Assembly: GCA_002420315.1 (NCBI GenBank)
Contig: DIHU01000024.1
Coordinates: 1 to 36,793 of the forward strand
Length of the DNA: 36,793 nucleotides
Direction: 5' to 3'
Origin: Akkermansiaceae bacterium UBA5688
GTDB lineage: Bacteria; Verrucomicrobiota; Verrucomicrobiia; Verrucomicrobiales; Akkermansiaceae
The position numbers and the translations under genes are program-made. Of this stretch, positions 8,950 through 18,421 are shown piece after piece (position 1 is the stretch's first letter; each line of letters begins with the position of its first letter). The notes below the pieces were generated by a model, which was given only the letters and a program-made list of their open reading frames with translations, was not told the origin of the DNA and did not search any database.

Positions 8950-11900
8950 TTACTCAACAAAGAGAAATGAATTACTTGTGAGAAGAACCCTAGAAAGCGC
9001 CTTCCAGTCAGAGTGTTTTTTAGATTCAGCGCCTTTTATTTTATCTCGATAGTCAGATAAGAATTTGAGGCAACTTTGGATGATTTGATCATTTGGAATC
9101 GTGCCGTGAGCTGACTCAAAGGCCCAAAGGATTTTTTTAGAATCATCACCCGGAATATCCATGATTCGCTTCGCAAATTGTTCTCCATTATCGTGTATGA
9201 ATCGCGAATTTTGAAGAAAAAGAGCCTGAGTTGGTGTGGTCGTGGGCCGTCGTTTGGCGATGCTTTGATTAGGATCAGCAGCATCAAAAAGAGATAAATA
9301 TGGATGTCGCCTGTTACGTTGTATCATCAAATAGACGCTGCGGTGATTTGAATCGTAGACTGCATGAAAAGGATTGTGGATTGAAAACCCCCATTGGTTG
9401 ACCGGAGGGAAGGGGTGGCTTTTAGGAATAGATCGGTCAAGTTTTCCACTGACAGAAAGAATAGCGTCGCGAATCGATTCAGCATCTAAAGGCTGTCTGG
9501 AGTAACGCCAGAGAAAGCGGTTTTCGGGATCTTGGAGTAGGTTTTTTTCGTGATCGACACTCGCGAGCTGATAGGTCCGAGATGACATGATCAGGCGGTG
9601 TAGCGATTTAATCGACCAGCCCGATTTGATAAAGTTTATGGCCAACCAATCGAGTAGTTTAGGATGAGTAGGTGCTGCGCCACGAGAGCCAAAATCGCTG
9701 GGTGTTGAAACGATTCCTTGACCAAAATGCCATTGCCAGACGCGATTTACGAAGACTCGAGCGGTAAGCGGGTTGTTTCCGTGAGTGATCTGATCGGCGA
9801 GTTCAAGGCGTCCGCTACTCGATGACGCTTGTCCTACAGGTTGCCCTCCTAAAACTTTTAAAAAACGCCTTGTGACTTTTTTACCCGGTTTCGTGGGTTC
9901 TCCTCGAAATTGGAAATGAGCATCAACAGGCTTGGCTTCACATACGCCATAGGCGACTTGATAGGATTGAGTCTTTTTGATCTTAGCCAGCTGCTTTTCG
10001 AGGTCTCCAACTGATTTGGTTAATATTTTGAGTTCTTGTGCTTCTTCGGCCGAAAGAGGTTCGGCAATGACTGGGGTGCTACCGGGTGCCTGAAATGTCT
10101 CTGGTTGGAGCCCGATATTATCGATGTCACGAGCACAAGCCGCTCCCTCCACATGACCAGCTCCATCGCAGATAAAGCAATCGATAATTCCATTCCAATT
10201 GGGCCCAACATCTTTCTCAGAAAAATGAGTTAAATCCTCAGCAGTTCCAATAAATCCCGAGTAACTTTTCGCTTCTGGATTTATTGTGATGCGCAGGGTC
10301 TGCCATTTGCCGGACTCTAGCTTGCAAACGGTTTCCCATTTGTTGCCATTTGCTACCGAGAATTCAGTCGATGTGATGCTGCATTGAACAGCCAAAGATT
10401 GAATGACCCCTTGGCCAAGATAGAACCGAAATGACCCAGTGTTCTCTGAAGCTAAGGTCCGAAAGTCTAGGGCAAAATTGATCTCCTGTCCTGGCGTTGT
10501 GGTCAGTCCATTTTTAAAGACATAGCGAATGCCATCGGTAATTTGACCGCTCCCAAGTCTCACCCCAACTTTTCCTTTCGGGTGAATTTCTTGGAATGGG
10601 CTCTGAGCCTCTTTGAGAACCTCAAGTGGTCCAGAGAAAACCCAAGGAGCACTGAGAGGGCTCTTCGGTTTTTGAGATTCAAATCCTAAATCAATACCCC
10701 CCGCTCGCTCGTTACGATCTAAGTCGTCTCGTAATTTGGTTTTCTCACTCATTTCGTGCTCTAAAAGCGCAATTTTCTCAGTCTTAGTTTTCTCTAAGGC
10801 AATTACCTTTTTTGGAGGAACTAGCGGTGGGAAATGAGCAGGTCTTTTCTGCTCTTCTCCTCCTGGGAATGCCCACTTAGTGCTTTGAAGGATTCCGTAA
10901 AGAGCATAATAGTCTTCTGCCGAGATCGGATCATATTTATGGTCATGACATCTAGCACATCCAATTGAGAGTCCTTGTAAAGATCTGCCAAGAGTATCGA
11001 TAACATCGGCAAAATCTAGATGTTGATAGTCGGGTGAATCTTTGTAGCCATAGCGTTTTCCAATAGCGAGAAAACCGGTCGCGGTGATTCGATCTGAATA
11101 TTGAAGTGGATTGTTTATCGAATGACGTTTCGCTAGGATATCTCCGGCAATTTGTTCTCTCACAAATTCATTGAATGGCATGTCTTTGTTAAAAGCTCGA
11201 ATGACCCAGTCACGATACTTGTAGGCCTCTCGCACCGGGTAATCTGAACCGTCTCCTGCCGTGTCAGCATATCGAGCTATATCCAGCCAGTGGCGGCCCC
11301 AACGTTCTCCGTAAGCGGGTGAGGCAAGAAGCCGGTCCACCACTTTTAAAAAAGCATCTGGGGAGGCGTCTTCGATAAATTCTGAGATTTCGCCAATCGT
11401 TGGTGGAAGTCCTGTAAGATCGAAGGTGGCACGGCGGATGAGAGTTCGTTTGTCCGCATCTCTCACAGGAGAGAGGCCACGACTTTCCAACTCGGCAAAG
11501 ATAAATTGGTCTATTGGCTGATGAGACCATTGATTGTGATTAGTGTTGGGAGTTAGTGGTTCTTTGAGCGGCTGAAATGACCAGAAGTTCTTTGCCTCTT
11601 GAAGTGTCATCGCGATGGTTTCGGATGATTTTTCTTCAGTTCTCGGATCAGGAGCACCAAGCTTGATCCACAGTTCAAGCTCGGCTATTTCGTGAGCCTC
11701 CAACATCTTTTTTGGTGGCATTTGAAGTTCAGTATCGTGATACGAGACTGCCCTTATTAGTAAGCTGCTTTCTGGTTTTCCGGCAATAATTGCTGGTCCC
11801 TGGTCTCCCCCTTGTTCCCAGCCTTTTCGGGAGTCGAGTCTTAATCCATTCTCCTGTTTTTCGGGCCCATGGCATTCGAGACACTTCGCTTCAAGTAAAG

Positions 11901-12018
11901 GTCTGATTTGGTTTTCGAAGAAGGTATTATTTTCATGTGCTGAAAGAGAAAGAGAAAGCAACACGAAGAATATGAAGGCCATCTTCTTGTGCGATTTTTT
12001 TACTCCTACTCGATTCAT
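8950..12018 (-). CDS. PSCyt1-DUF1549-[ConA-like insert]-DUF1553 exported cytochrome-like protein (module B)
   Basis: I start the gene at the ATG at 12018 (1022 aa), where MNRVGVKKSHKK precedes a hydrophobic signal segment ending near LSLSA. A frame extension to 12180 would overlap the oxidoreductase and bury the signal. A second possible ATG is at 11982. A PSCyt1 domain with CLECHG (46-51) is followed by the gating-type MPPKK (100-104). DUF1549 follows (around 165-380) with GCARCHDHKYDP (353-364). A coiled coil (405-437) leads to a concanavalin/LamG-like insert (around 440-640) and a second short coiled coil (655-685). DUF1553 then runs from about 710 to 1015 (NPLTARVFVNRVWQWHFGQG). Two CxxCH motifs suggest c-type heme binding. 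The gene sits between the Gfo/Idh gene (37-nt gap) and DUF1501 (4-nt gap). Its function is unknown. Confidence 0.9.
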   Translation of the reverse strand: MNRVGVKKSHKKMAFIFFVLLSLSLSAHENNTFFENQIRPLLEAKCLECHGPEKQENGLRLDSRKGWEQGGDQGPAIIAGKPESSLLIRAVSYHDTELQMPPKKMLEAHEIAELELWIKLGAPDPRTEEKSSETIAMTLQEAKNFWSFQPLKEPLTPNTNHNQWSHQPIDQFIFAELESRGLSPVRDADKRTLIRRATFDLTGLPPTIGEISEFIEDASPDAFLKVVDRLLASPAYGERWGRHWLDIARYADTAGDGSDYPVREAYKYRDWVIRAFNKDMPFNEFVREQIAGDILAKRHSINNPLQYSDRITATGFLAIGKRYGYKDSPDYQHLDFADVIDTLGRSLQGLSIGCARCHDHKYDPISAEDYYALYGILQSTKWAFPGGEEQKRPAHFPPLVPPKKVIALEKTKTEKIALLEHEMSEKTKLRDDLDRNERAGGIDLGFESQKPKSPLSAPWVFSGPLEVLKEAQSPFQEIHPKGKVGVRLGSGQITDGIRYVFKNGLTTTPGQEINFALDFRTLASENTGSFRFYLGQGVIQSLAVQCSITSTEFSVANGNKWETVCKLESGKWQTLRITINPEAKSYSGFIGTAEDLTHFSEKDVGPNWNGIIDCFICDGAGHVEGAACARDIDNIGLQPETFQAPGSTPVIAEPLSAEEAQELKILTKSVGDLEKQLAKIKKTQSYQVAYGVCEAKPVDAHFQFRGEPTKPGKKVTRRFLKVLGGQPVGQASSSSGRLELADQITHGNNPLTARVFVNRVWQWHFGQGIVSTPSDFGSRGAAPTHPKLLDWLAINFIKSGWSIKSLHRLIMSSRTYQLASVDHEKNLLQDPENRFLWRYSRQPLDAESIRDAILSVSGKLDRSIPKSHPFPPVNQWGFSIHNPFHAVYDSNHRSVYLMIQRNRRHPYLSLFDAADPNQSIAKRRPTTTPTQALFLQNSRFIHDNGEQFAKRIMDIPGDDSKKILWAFESAHGTIPNDQIIQSCLKFLSDYRDKIKGAESKKHSDWKALSRVLLTSNSFLFVE

Positions 12019-12055
12019 TTTAGAAATTAAGGTTGCCCGGCATGATGGGCCTATC

Positions 12056-13402
12056 TTATAGAGCCCAGCCCTTGCGATATTCTCTTTGGATGAATTGATT
12101 AGCAGACTCGTTATTTGTGACGCGCATATTTGGACCATCCCAAAGCAAGGGCCCCTCGGCGCGAAGAGCAAGGTTACCAAGTAAGACGACTTCTGTCAGA
12201 GGTCCGGAATAATCAAAGTTGGCACAAGCGGGGCGCCCTCCTTTACAAGCATCGATCCAGTTTTGTTCGTGACCACCTTTGATCCGAGGAATTGTTTCGG
12301 CTGGGCGCTTGAAATTTTCCATACGTGACAAAGGAATGAGCGTCGGTTTTCCACCGTGGGAGCGGTGCATAATTTTACCCTTATCACCGACATAGAGAAC
12401 TCCATCGACCAGCCATTCATCTTCGGGACCAAGTTCCGCAGGTCGAGGCGGTTTAAGACCACCATCATACCAATGCATCCGCACCGGGGGCATACCTTCA
12501 CGCGCTGGGAATTGGTAAGTGATGATAGAAGCGAGCGGAGCGGTCTCATCATTAATGTGAGAGCTACTTGCTTCAACACTCTCAGGATAACCTAATTTGA
12601 GAGCCCAGTAAGGATGGTCGATAATATGGCAACCCATATCACCCAACGCGCCAGTCCCAAAGTCCCACCGACCTCGCCAATTAAATGGAACATAATCTGG
12701 GTGATATTCCCGATGAGGAGCGGGGCCTAGCCATAGATCCCAATCGAGAGTGCTGGGAATGGGAGGCTTCTCCACTGGACGGGTAGAAACACCCTGAGGC
12801 CAATACATTTTCTGTTCAAAACGCGTGCCCCTTAGTGGGCGATCACTCCAGCAATGAACCTCGCGCACCTCGCCAATCACTCCGGCACGGATCCACTCAA
12901 CTGTTTGGCGTGCTCCCTCGGAAGAGTGGCCTTGATTTCCCATTTGTGTGGCAACTCCGTATTTACGCGCGGCTTCTGTTAATTGACGCGCCTCCCATAT
13001 CGTATGAGTTAGGGGTTTTTCGGTGTAAACATGTTTTCCCCTTTTTATCGCTTCCATTGTGGCGACTGCGTGCGTGTGATCAGGTGTTGCTACGATTACC
13101 GCATCGATTTGACTGTCCATTTTGTCAAGCATGACTCGGAAGTCCTTGAATCTCTTAGCCTTGGGATACTGTTTAAGAGTCTCAGCTCCGCGGTCAAAAT
13201 CGACATCGCAAAGCGCCACAATATTCTCTCCTGCGCTTCTTTTGATGACCGGAGCGCCCCTGCCACCAATCCCGATAGCTGCGATATTCAATTTCGCAGC
13301 AGAGGATTTTGCTTGGACCCGTGATGGCATGAATCCTGTAAAAGCGCTAGCGGCAGTCGTGCTTTTAATGAAATTCCGGCGATTGGTTGGTTCTGTACCC
13401 AT
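12056..13402 (-). CDS. Gfo/Idh/MocA family oxidoreductase with Tat signal (module B)
   Basis: This is a 448-residue protein. Twin-arginine motif NRRNFIKS (7-14) is followed by AASAFTGFMPSRVQA, so it is probably exported by Tat with its nucleotide already bound. The Rossmann fingerprint is AAIGIGGRG (41-49), and the family EKP motif is at 128-130 (YTEKPLTHTIWEARQL). GNQGHSSEGARQTVEW (155-170) and GDMGCHIIDHPYWAL are typical of PVC members, and the histidines of the latter are likely active-site residues. Members oxidise, reduce or epimerise sugars and inositols, or cleave glycosidic bonds by transient oxidation; the substrate cannot be read from the sequence. It is the first gene of the four-gene module B operon and has a plausible promoter upstream. 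The coupling with heme-motif proteins could mean redox cooperation, but that is inference. Confidence 0.92.
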   Translation of the reverse strand: MGTEPTNRRNFIKSTTAASAFTGFMPSRVQAKSSAAKLNIAAIGIGGRGAPVIKRSAGENIVALCDVDFDRGAETLKQYPKAKRFKDFRVMLDKMDSQIDAVIVATPDHTHAVATMEAIKRGKHVYTEKPLTHTIWEARQLTEAARKYGVATQMGNQGHSSEGARQTVEWIRAGVIGEVREVHCWSDRPLRGTRFEQKMYWPQGVSTRPVEKPPIPSTLDWDLWLGPAPHREYHPDYVPFNWRGRWDFGTGALGDMGCHIIDHPYWALKLGYPESVEASSSHINDETAPLASIITYQFPAREGMPPVRMHWYDGGLKPPRPAELGPEDEWLVDGVLYVGDKGKIMHRSHGGKPTLIPLSRMENFKRPAETIPRIKGGHEQNWIDACKGGRPACANFDYSGPLTEVVLLGNLALRAEGPLLWDGPNMRVTNNESANQFIQREYRKGWAL

Positions 13403-13454
13403 CCTTAAGAATACGGCAAATTAAAGGTCCGTTTTTCAGTAATCTCCTTCCGGG

Positions 13455-13482
13455 ATAATAAAGGACAAAGTAGCAAATTCAA
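13455..13482 (-). promoter_or_regulatory. Candidate sigma70-type promoter of the module B operon
   Basis: Read on the minus strand, a -35-like TTGAAT (13477-13482) is followed by a 16-nt spacer and a -10-like TATTAT (13455-13460). This places the transcription start roughly 45 nt upstream of the oxidoreductase ATG at 13402. The -10 matches consensus at 5 of 6 positions and the -35 at 4 of 6. It was found by eye, so chance occurrence in AT-rich spacer is possible. Confidence 0.35.
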
Positions 13483-13599
13483 AGTGTTCTCGACACCGTT
13501 CACTGTCTGGATACGAGAAAATTGAGTCGGGTTAGCGAAGGGTGGATTTGTAGGAGGTGGCTAAGCTATGTTTGCCCCATGAATTCATCTAAATGAACC

Positions 13600-16500
13600 T
13601 TATTTTCCAACTAGGCTGAAAAGGTAAGCAAACAAGTCGGATAGTTCATCTCGCGAGAGTGATTGGGCGGTGGGAGGCATAAGGCTTCCGATCGGTTCCT
13701 CCTTGGTTACCATTTCAGCTTCTACTTCCTGCATTCCGGCTCCAGCGAAATCTCTAAGTAGTAATAGTTTTTTGTCTCGGCTTTCTTGGAGATATCCTTG
13801 CAAGACACGTCCGTCCCTCATGGTGATTCGGCTTAGTGCGTATCCACCTTTCACCTGGCGAGCTGGCCAGAGCACCTCGGTAACGATGCGGTCTGCTGGC
13901 ACCCCGCTGCCGACTGCGCTCAGTTCTGGGCCGATCATTCCTCCTTGGTTTCCGATCTTGTGGCAGGCCATACAACCGGTGCGAGCTGACTCGAAGAGAA
14001 TCTCGCCGCGAGTGCGATCCCCCTTACGCCCTGCCTCTACCATTCGACGAACGAGGTCTTCATCAAATTTCAAACCCGAGACGGGCCAACCTGCAATCGC
14101 TTCTAGTGCCTCTGTGATCGCTTCATCAACAAATCCGGTTCCGATCCACACATCTTGTAGTCGTTTTCCTTGCGTGCGATCAATTTTTCGTTTTGCCAGT
14201 TCCATTGCTAGGAGTGGGCCACCTCCCTCACGACCTGCAAAGGCGCCAAGGATCTTCCCAATTGCTTCGTTTTGGATCGTTCCTTGTAATATGTCGGCGG
14301 CGCTTTTTGCAGCTTCGGCCTGATCAACTTCAAGGAGGCCAATAATCGCTGAGGGTTTGGGGTTGGCTGACTTTCCTGCCATGACCTTCAGTAATGGAAT
14401 TGTTTCTTTGTTTCCCAGAGCTCCCATCGCGCGCATCGCAGCGGATCGCAACTGAGGGTCAGCTTGCGAGCTTCGAGCAAGACGTATTGCTGTCTGGTAG
14501 AGTTCTTGAATACGCCACTTCGCCGCCAATTCCAGTGCCGCGACACTATCCTCAACATGTTTCGAGGCACAGAGGCTCTCCAAAAAATCGGACACGTCGA
14601 ATTCGGGACGTTTCCGGGATGCCATGGCACGGATCGTTGCAGCGTCGAGCTGACCCAACTGAAAAACGGTTTGGAGATCACGATTCTCTCCAACTGCCAC
14701 GAGGGCTCGCGCAAGCGCCATTTGGGCGTTCTCGTCGACCTGATTAGATAGTAGGAGCTTCCGCACTTCGTTCAATACGTGTTTCGATTCCACTGCGCCA
14801 AGCACTGCTGTTAGCCCACGCCGCCGCTCACCAAAATCTAGTTCACCTCTTTGGAAGGCCGGCAGCCAATTTTCTTTAGTGTGATGAACCGCTTGTGCAA
14901 AGGCGTAGTTGATCCATCGATCCCGTGGTTCTTCCGCAACCGTTGCTGACACTAGAATGGTTCCAGCATCCGGCAGAGCGGCCGAAGCCAGAGCGGCCTC
15001 CATCCGGACTCTAGCGTGTCTGTCCTCGGCCGCATGCTCAAGTAGTCCCACGATATTTTCGATCCGCTCTCCCCAGCGACCTGCCACTCTCACCCCATAG
15101 GCCCGCGCACGATCATCAGGCGAAGCTAGTAGACGTTTTAGAATTTCAGAATCAGGCTGGTCTAGCATTTCTAATAATGTGATCACCTCCATGAGGTCGC
15201 GACCTTCTGCAGTTTTTGCCCATGTCTTAGCTGCGGGTAAAACTTGTGCCACCTCACGCCCCACCAAGACCTGTTTCGCCTTGAGTCGTGTCCAACGTTC
15301 TGGAGCTCTGAGTGCCTCGAGTAATTCTAAAATCGAAGCGCCCACTAGATTAGGGGGGGGCAAGATACCTTTTTTAGGAGCGATTCGCCAAATTCTCCCG
15401 TGTGTTTTGTCGCGATCGGGATGGCGATAGAAATCATCTTGGTGACAGGTGATTGGATTATACCAATCAACGACGTAGATCGCCCCGTCTGGACCAACTT
15501 TCACATCAATTGGACGGAAGTTGCGGTGTTTCGAGCGTAGGAGAGGCTCTTTCCAATCGAGCTTGAAACCGGCACCGTCATCGCTCGTCGCAAAGCGGCT
15601 GATTTGGTTCTTCTTGTAGTCGCCAATCAGAAATTCGCCCTGCATTTCATCCGGGAAAGTTCTCGCCCCCAAACAATCAATTCCGCAATAGCCACCAGGC
15701 TTGCCAATCCGAGGTAATCTAAGACGGCGTTTGGCAGGGATTGAAGCCGGAGTCAGGTAAGAAACACCTCCGGCACCATCGATCACGAATGATTGTCCAT
15801 AGTCATCGAACGCGATACCCCAAGGATTTCCTGGCCCCATGAAATCATCGAGGAGTCCATCGAGCCTTAACTCGTTTGGACGAAGGCGAAATACCCCAGC
15901 TTGAAACAGTGAAGAAACACCGAAGGGAGTTTCGACTCGAGATTCAATCCCGTCGCCTTGACACCACCACAACTCACCACCCGGACTCCACACAAAAGAA
16001 TTACTGGTTTGGTGTGAATCGCCGTTGCCGAAACCGGTGAGCAAAGTGCGTCGCTCATTTGCATGCCCGTCGCCTGTCGTATCGCGCAGCGTGAGCAACT
16101 CGGTCCCCTGCCCGATATAGACGCGATCTGGGCCGACTTCCATCCCGGTGGGGATGCGAAGTCCGTCCGCGAAGACCATCGATTCGTCAGCCCTACCGTC
16201 GCCGTCCGTATCACGCAGAGTGATGACCTTATCATTACCTTGCACTCCTGGCTCGATCTGCGGATAAGCGTCGGAGCAGGCCACATACATACAGCCATTC
16301 GCGTCCCAACGTAATGATAAAGGATTCGCAATGCCTTTGGACTCGTCTGCAAAGAGATTCACTTCGAACCCTTCCAACACCTCGAATGAAGCTAGCTCAT
16401 TCTTAAGATTGGCTTCTTTCGACCCTGTCAAAGCAGAAGGGGCGGGTGCATTCCAGGGAGCTCCTTTTTGGATCGCGTTTTCGGCGGCTTGGATAAGGGC

Positions 16501-17268
16501 TGGGTAGGTCGCCCATTCTTCTTGAATTGAAGGTCGCCCATGCGAGGCCTTGGAAAAGATGCGCTTGCTGTCATCACCAAAAATACATTTCCAGTTTGTG
16601 GGGCGCCAATACTCCACCCAGAGTCGGTGTTTTTCACGCACGGTGGAGCGAATTTGCTCATATGTTGGCCCATTTGGCTCTTTCTTACCGGTCAGGCCGA
16701 GAATGAATGCTTCCACCGAATCGGCTTGATTACCCGTGATGAAGGGGATCTTTTTACTTTTCGCGAGGCTTGCTACCGCTTTGGTGTAGGAGTTCAAGGC
16801 GGCGCGTTCTCGGGCTGCTGGCCATTCGAAAGGAGAAGGCGCCAGCAGGATTGCTCGTCTTCCCTCGCCTGCTAAATCATCAATCAGTTTGCCGTAGGCT
16901 TCTTTGAACTGAGCAATTTTTGCGACCCCTTCGAAAGACTCCATTTTTCCGAACTGGAAGATAACAACGGTTGCCTTGATCCGCCGTAGTTGTTCGGACC
17001 ACCCGCCGAAGGCCTCGGTCCGCCAGCGTTCGCGAACGGCATTTTGAAAATAGACCGTATCGCCCTCCCATGCCAGGTCGCGGAACTGCGGGTTAGCCTC
17101 GCGAAACCGGAGAGTTAATGCGGCCTCGAGACGACCATCCTCCTGCATCCTGACCAAGTCAGCACCACCTACGAAGGCCACTACGTCACCTTTTTGTAAT
17201 TCGAGTGGTTCAGCTGCCGCGCAAGCCACTCCGATAAAAGCTACCGCAATTGATCTTAGCTCCTTCAT
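13600..17268 (-). CDS. PVC-type heme-binding protein: degenerate SGNH, dehydrogenase-type propeller, HEAT repeats, CxxCH domain
   Basis: This is a 1222-residue protein with an N-terminal signal (ELRSIAVAFIGVACAAAEP). Residues 22-190 have the SGNH/GDSL layout, but the nucleophile position reads FVGGADL (32-38) with no serine, and the GxNE-like block reads FGKMESF (106-112), so hydrolase activity looks lost. Residues 290-640 form the membrane-bound-dehydrogenase-type propeller with a calcium-loop-like DTDGDGRAD (353-361) and a degenerate copy near 396-404. HEAT-like helices fill about 670-1060. The C-terminal domain has CMACH (1099-1103) and a likely distal ligand Met1197 in GSLMPP. This order is the standard PVC arrangement; its reaction is not established. 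It is monocistronic and divergent from the deacetylase gene. No Shine-Dalgarno sequence precedes the ATG. Confidence 0.92.
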   Translation of the reverse strand: MKELRSIAVAFIGVACAAAEPLELQKGDVVAFVGGADLVRMQEDGRLEAALTLRFREANPQFRDLAWEGDTVYFQNAVRERWRTEAFGGWSEQLRRIKATVVIFQFGKMESFEGVAKIAQFKEAYGKLIDDLAGEGRRAILLAPSPFEWPAARERAALNSYTKAVASLAKSKKIPFITGNQADSVEAFILGLTGKKEPNGPTYEQIRSTVREKHRLWVEYWRPTNWKCIFGDDSKRIFSKASHGRPSIQEEWATYPALIQAAENAIQKGAPWNAPAPSALTGSKEANLKNELASFEVLEGFEVNLFADESKGIANPLSLRWDANGCMYVACSDAYPQIEPGVQGNDKVITLRDTDGDGRADESMVFADGLRIPTGMEVGPDRVYIGQGTELLTLRDTTGDGHANERRTLLTGFGNGDSHQTSNSFVWSPGGELWWCQGDGIESRVETPFGVSSLFQAGVFRLRPNELRLDGLLDDFMGPGNPWGIAFDDYGQSFVIDGAGGVSYLTPASIPAKRRLRLPRIGKPGGYCGIDCLGARTFPDEMQGEFLIGDYKKNQISRFATSDDGAGFKLDWKEPLLRSKHRNFRPIDVKVGPDGAIYVVDWYNPITCHQDDFYRHPDRDKTHGRIWRIAPKKGILPPPNLVGASILELLEALRAPERWTRLKAKQVLVGREVAQVLPAAKTWAKTAEGRDLMEVITLLEMLDQPDSEILKRLLASPDDRARAYGVRVAGRWGERIENIVGLLEHAAEDRHARVRMEAALASAALPDAGTILVSATVAEEPRDRWINYAFAQAVHHTKENWLPAFQRGELDFGERRRGLTAVLGAVESKHVLNEVRKLLLSNQVDENAQMALARALVAVGENRDLQTVFQLGQLDAATIRAMASRKRPEFDVSDFLESLCASKHVEDSVAALELAAKWRIQELYQTAIRLARSSQADPQLRSAAMRAMGALGNKETIPLLKVMAGKSANPKPSAIIGLLEVDQAEAAKSAADILQGTIQNEAIGKILGAFAGREGGGPLLAMELAKRKIDRTQGKRLQDVWIGTGFVDEAITEALEAIAGWPVSGLKFDEDLVRRMVEAGRKGDRTRGEILFESARTGCMACHKIGNQGGMIGPELSAVGSGVPADRIVTEVLWPARQVKGGYALSRITMRDGRVLQGYLQESRDKKLLLLRDFAGAGMQEVEAEMVTKEEPIGSLMPPTAQSLSRDELSDLFAYLFSLVGK

Positions 17269-17440
17269 TTTGCAGCAATTAATAGGATGTCCATAACCTC
17301 AATTTTCATCCGTCTAGTTAAGCAATCAAGCCATGCCTTGGGGAATCACAAAGTGAAGGTGATTTCATAATTACTTGGAATTTACTTTAAATAGGAAAGG
17401 GGGATTGTCTCGGAGCAGGGGAAATCATATTTCAACAGGA

Positions 17441-18289
17441 ATGAAAAATTCTTTGGCTCTCGTTCTCTTGGCTACTACTTTTGGTTTTGTTCTTCCAGGA
17501 TCAAGCACCGGGGAGAAAGTAGCGGTGCTGAAGCCCATACCGGATAAGCTTGTGGTGCTGACTTTTGATGACTGTAACAAGTCCGATCGGTCATTCGTGG
17601 CAGCGGAGCTGAAGAAAAATGGATTTGGAGCTACCTTTTTTGTGACCGAAGGCTTGGGCTTTCTTCAAAACAAGAAGCACTACGTGACCTGGGAGGAGAT
17701 TGCAGAGCTCGACAAGATGGGTTTCGAGATTGCGAACCATACGCGGAGCCATCCGAATGTGGCAGGATTGAGCGCGGATCAGGTGGCAGCAGAAATCGAG
17801 CACATCGAGAAGCGATGTTCCGAATACAAGATACCGAAGCCTACGACCTTCTGCTATCCCGGTTTCTCTAACAGCCTAACGGCGGTGCAGGTCTTGGCGA
17901 AGATGAACTATCTATTCGCCCGTCGTGGCGTGCGGCCCGAATATTTGGATGGTGGACGTGGCGGGCGTGGCCCGGCTTACGATCCGAAGAGCGACCATCC
18001 ACTCCTTGTTCCGACTACTGGATATGCTGGGCCGGACTGGGGAATGAAGGATCTACATTGGGCGGTCGCACAGGCTCGTGAAGGAAAAATTGCCGTGCTT
18101 TGCTTCCACGGTGTTCCCGCCCTCGAGCATGCTTGGGTAAACTGCGACCCGGAGGACTTCAAAAAGTATCTTCGATACCTGAAGGACGAAGGTTGCACCG
18201 TTATCGCGATGCGAGATCTAGCTGAGTATGTCGATCCCGCTAAGCGTCCGAAAGATCCCTACGCTCCTATCAAGGCTATAAAGAAATAA
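17441..18289 (+). CDS. Exported polysaccharide deacetylase (NodB homology domain, CE4-like)
   Basis: The ATG at 17441 gives 282 residues beginning with a good Sec signal (MKNSLALVLLATTFGFVLPG). The frame extends upstream only through TTG codons, which would hide the signal. CE4 motifs are visible: TFDD (41-44, catalytic base and metal aspartate), HTRSH (100-104, the two metal histidines), CYPGF (138-142, the tyrosine-proline loop) and CFHG (221-224, catalytic histidine). Such enzymes remove N- or O-acetyl groups from chitin-like, peptidoglycan or plant and algal polysaccharides using a divalent metal. A glycine-rich loop (170-178) between motifs is slightly unusual. The gene is divergent from the PVC heme protein and stands alone. 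The family is certain; the substrate is unknown. Confidence 0.92.
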   Translation: MKNSLALVLLATTFGFVLPGSSTGEKVAVLKPIPDKLVVLTFDDCNKSDRSFVAAELKKNGFGATFFVTEGLGFLQNKKHYVTWEEIAELDKMGFEIANHTRSHPNVAGLSADQVAAEIEHIEKRCSEYKIPKPTTFCYPGFSNSLTAVQVLAKMNYLFARRGVRPEYLDGGRGGRGPAYDPKSDHPLLVPTTGYAGPDWGMKDLHWAVAQAREGKIAVLCFHGVPALEHAWVNCDPEDFKKYLRYLKDEGCTVIAMRDLAEYVDPAKRPKDPYAPIKAIKK

Positions 18290-18421
18290 CCGAATCGTGA
18301 CTGGTTGGGTAGCTATCTCTTCTTTTCATTAGATTAGTCGAGAACGACCTGATAATGTATTGGTCAAAAGTAAGCCGCAGAAGAGGTTTAAGCTCATTCC
18401 GGATTAGCTCATCTTTAAGTT

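Noticed and set aside
12019..12180. Upstream extension of the module B cytochrome-like gene to 12180
   Set aside because: It would overlap the oxidoreductase by 125 nt and put 54 residues before an evident signal peptide.
13670..14323. Open frame of 217 codons on the plus strand inside the PVC heme protein gene
   Set aside because: It is antisense to a well-supported coding region, and its serine/proline/arginine-rich translation is typical of a shadow frame.
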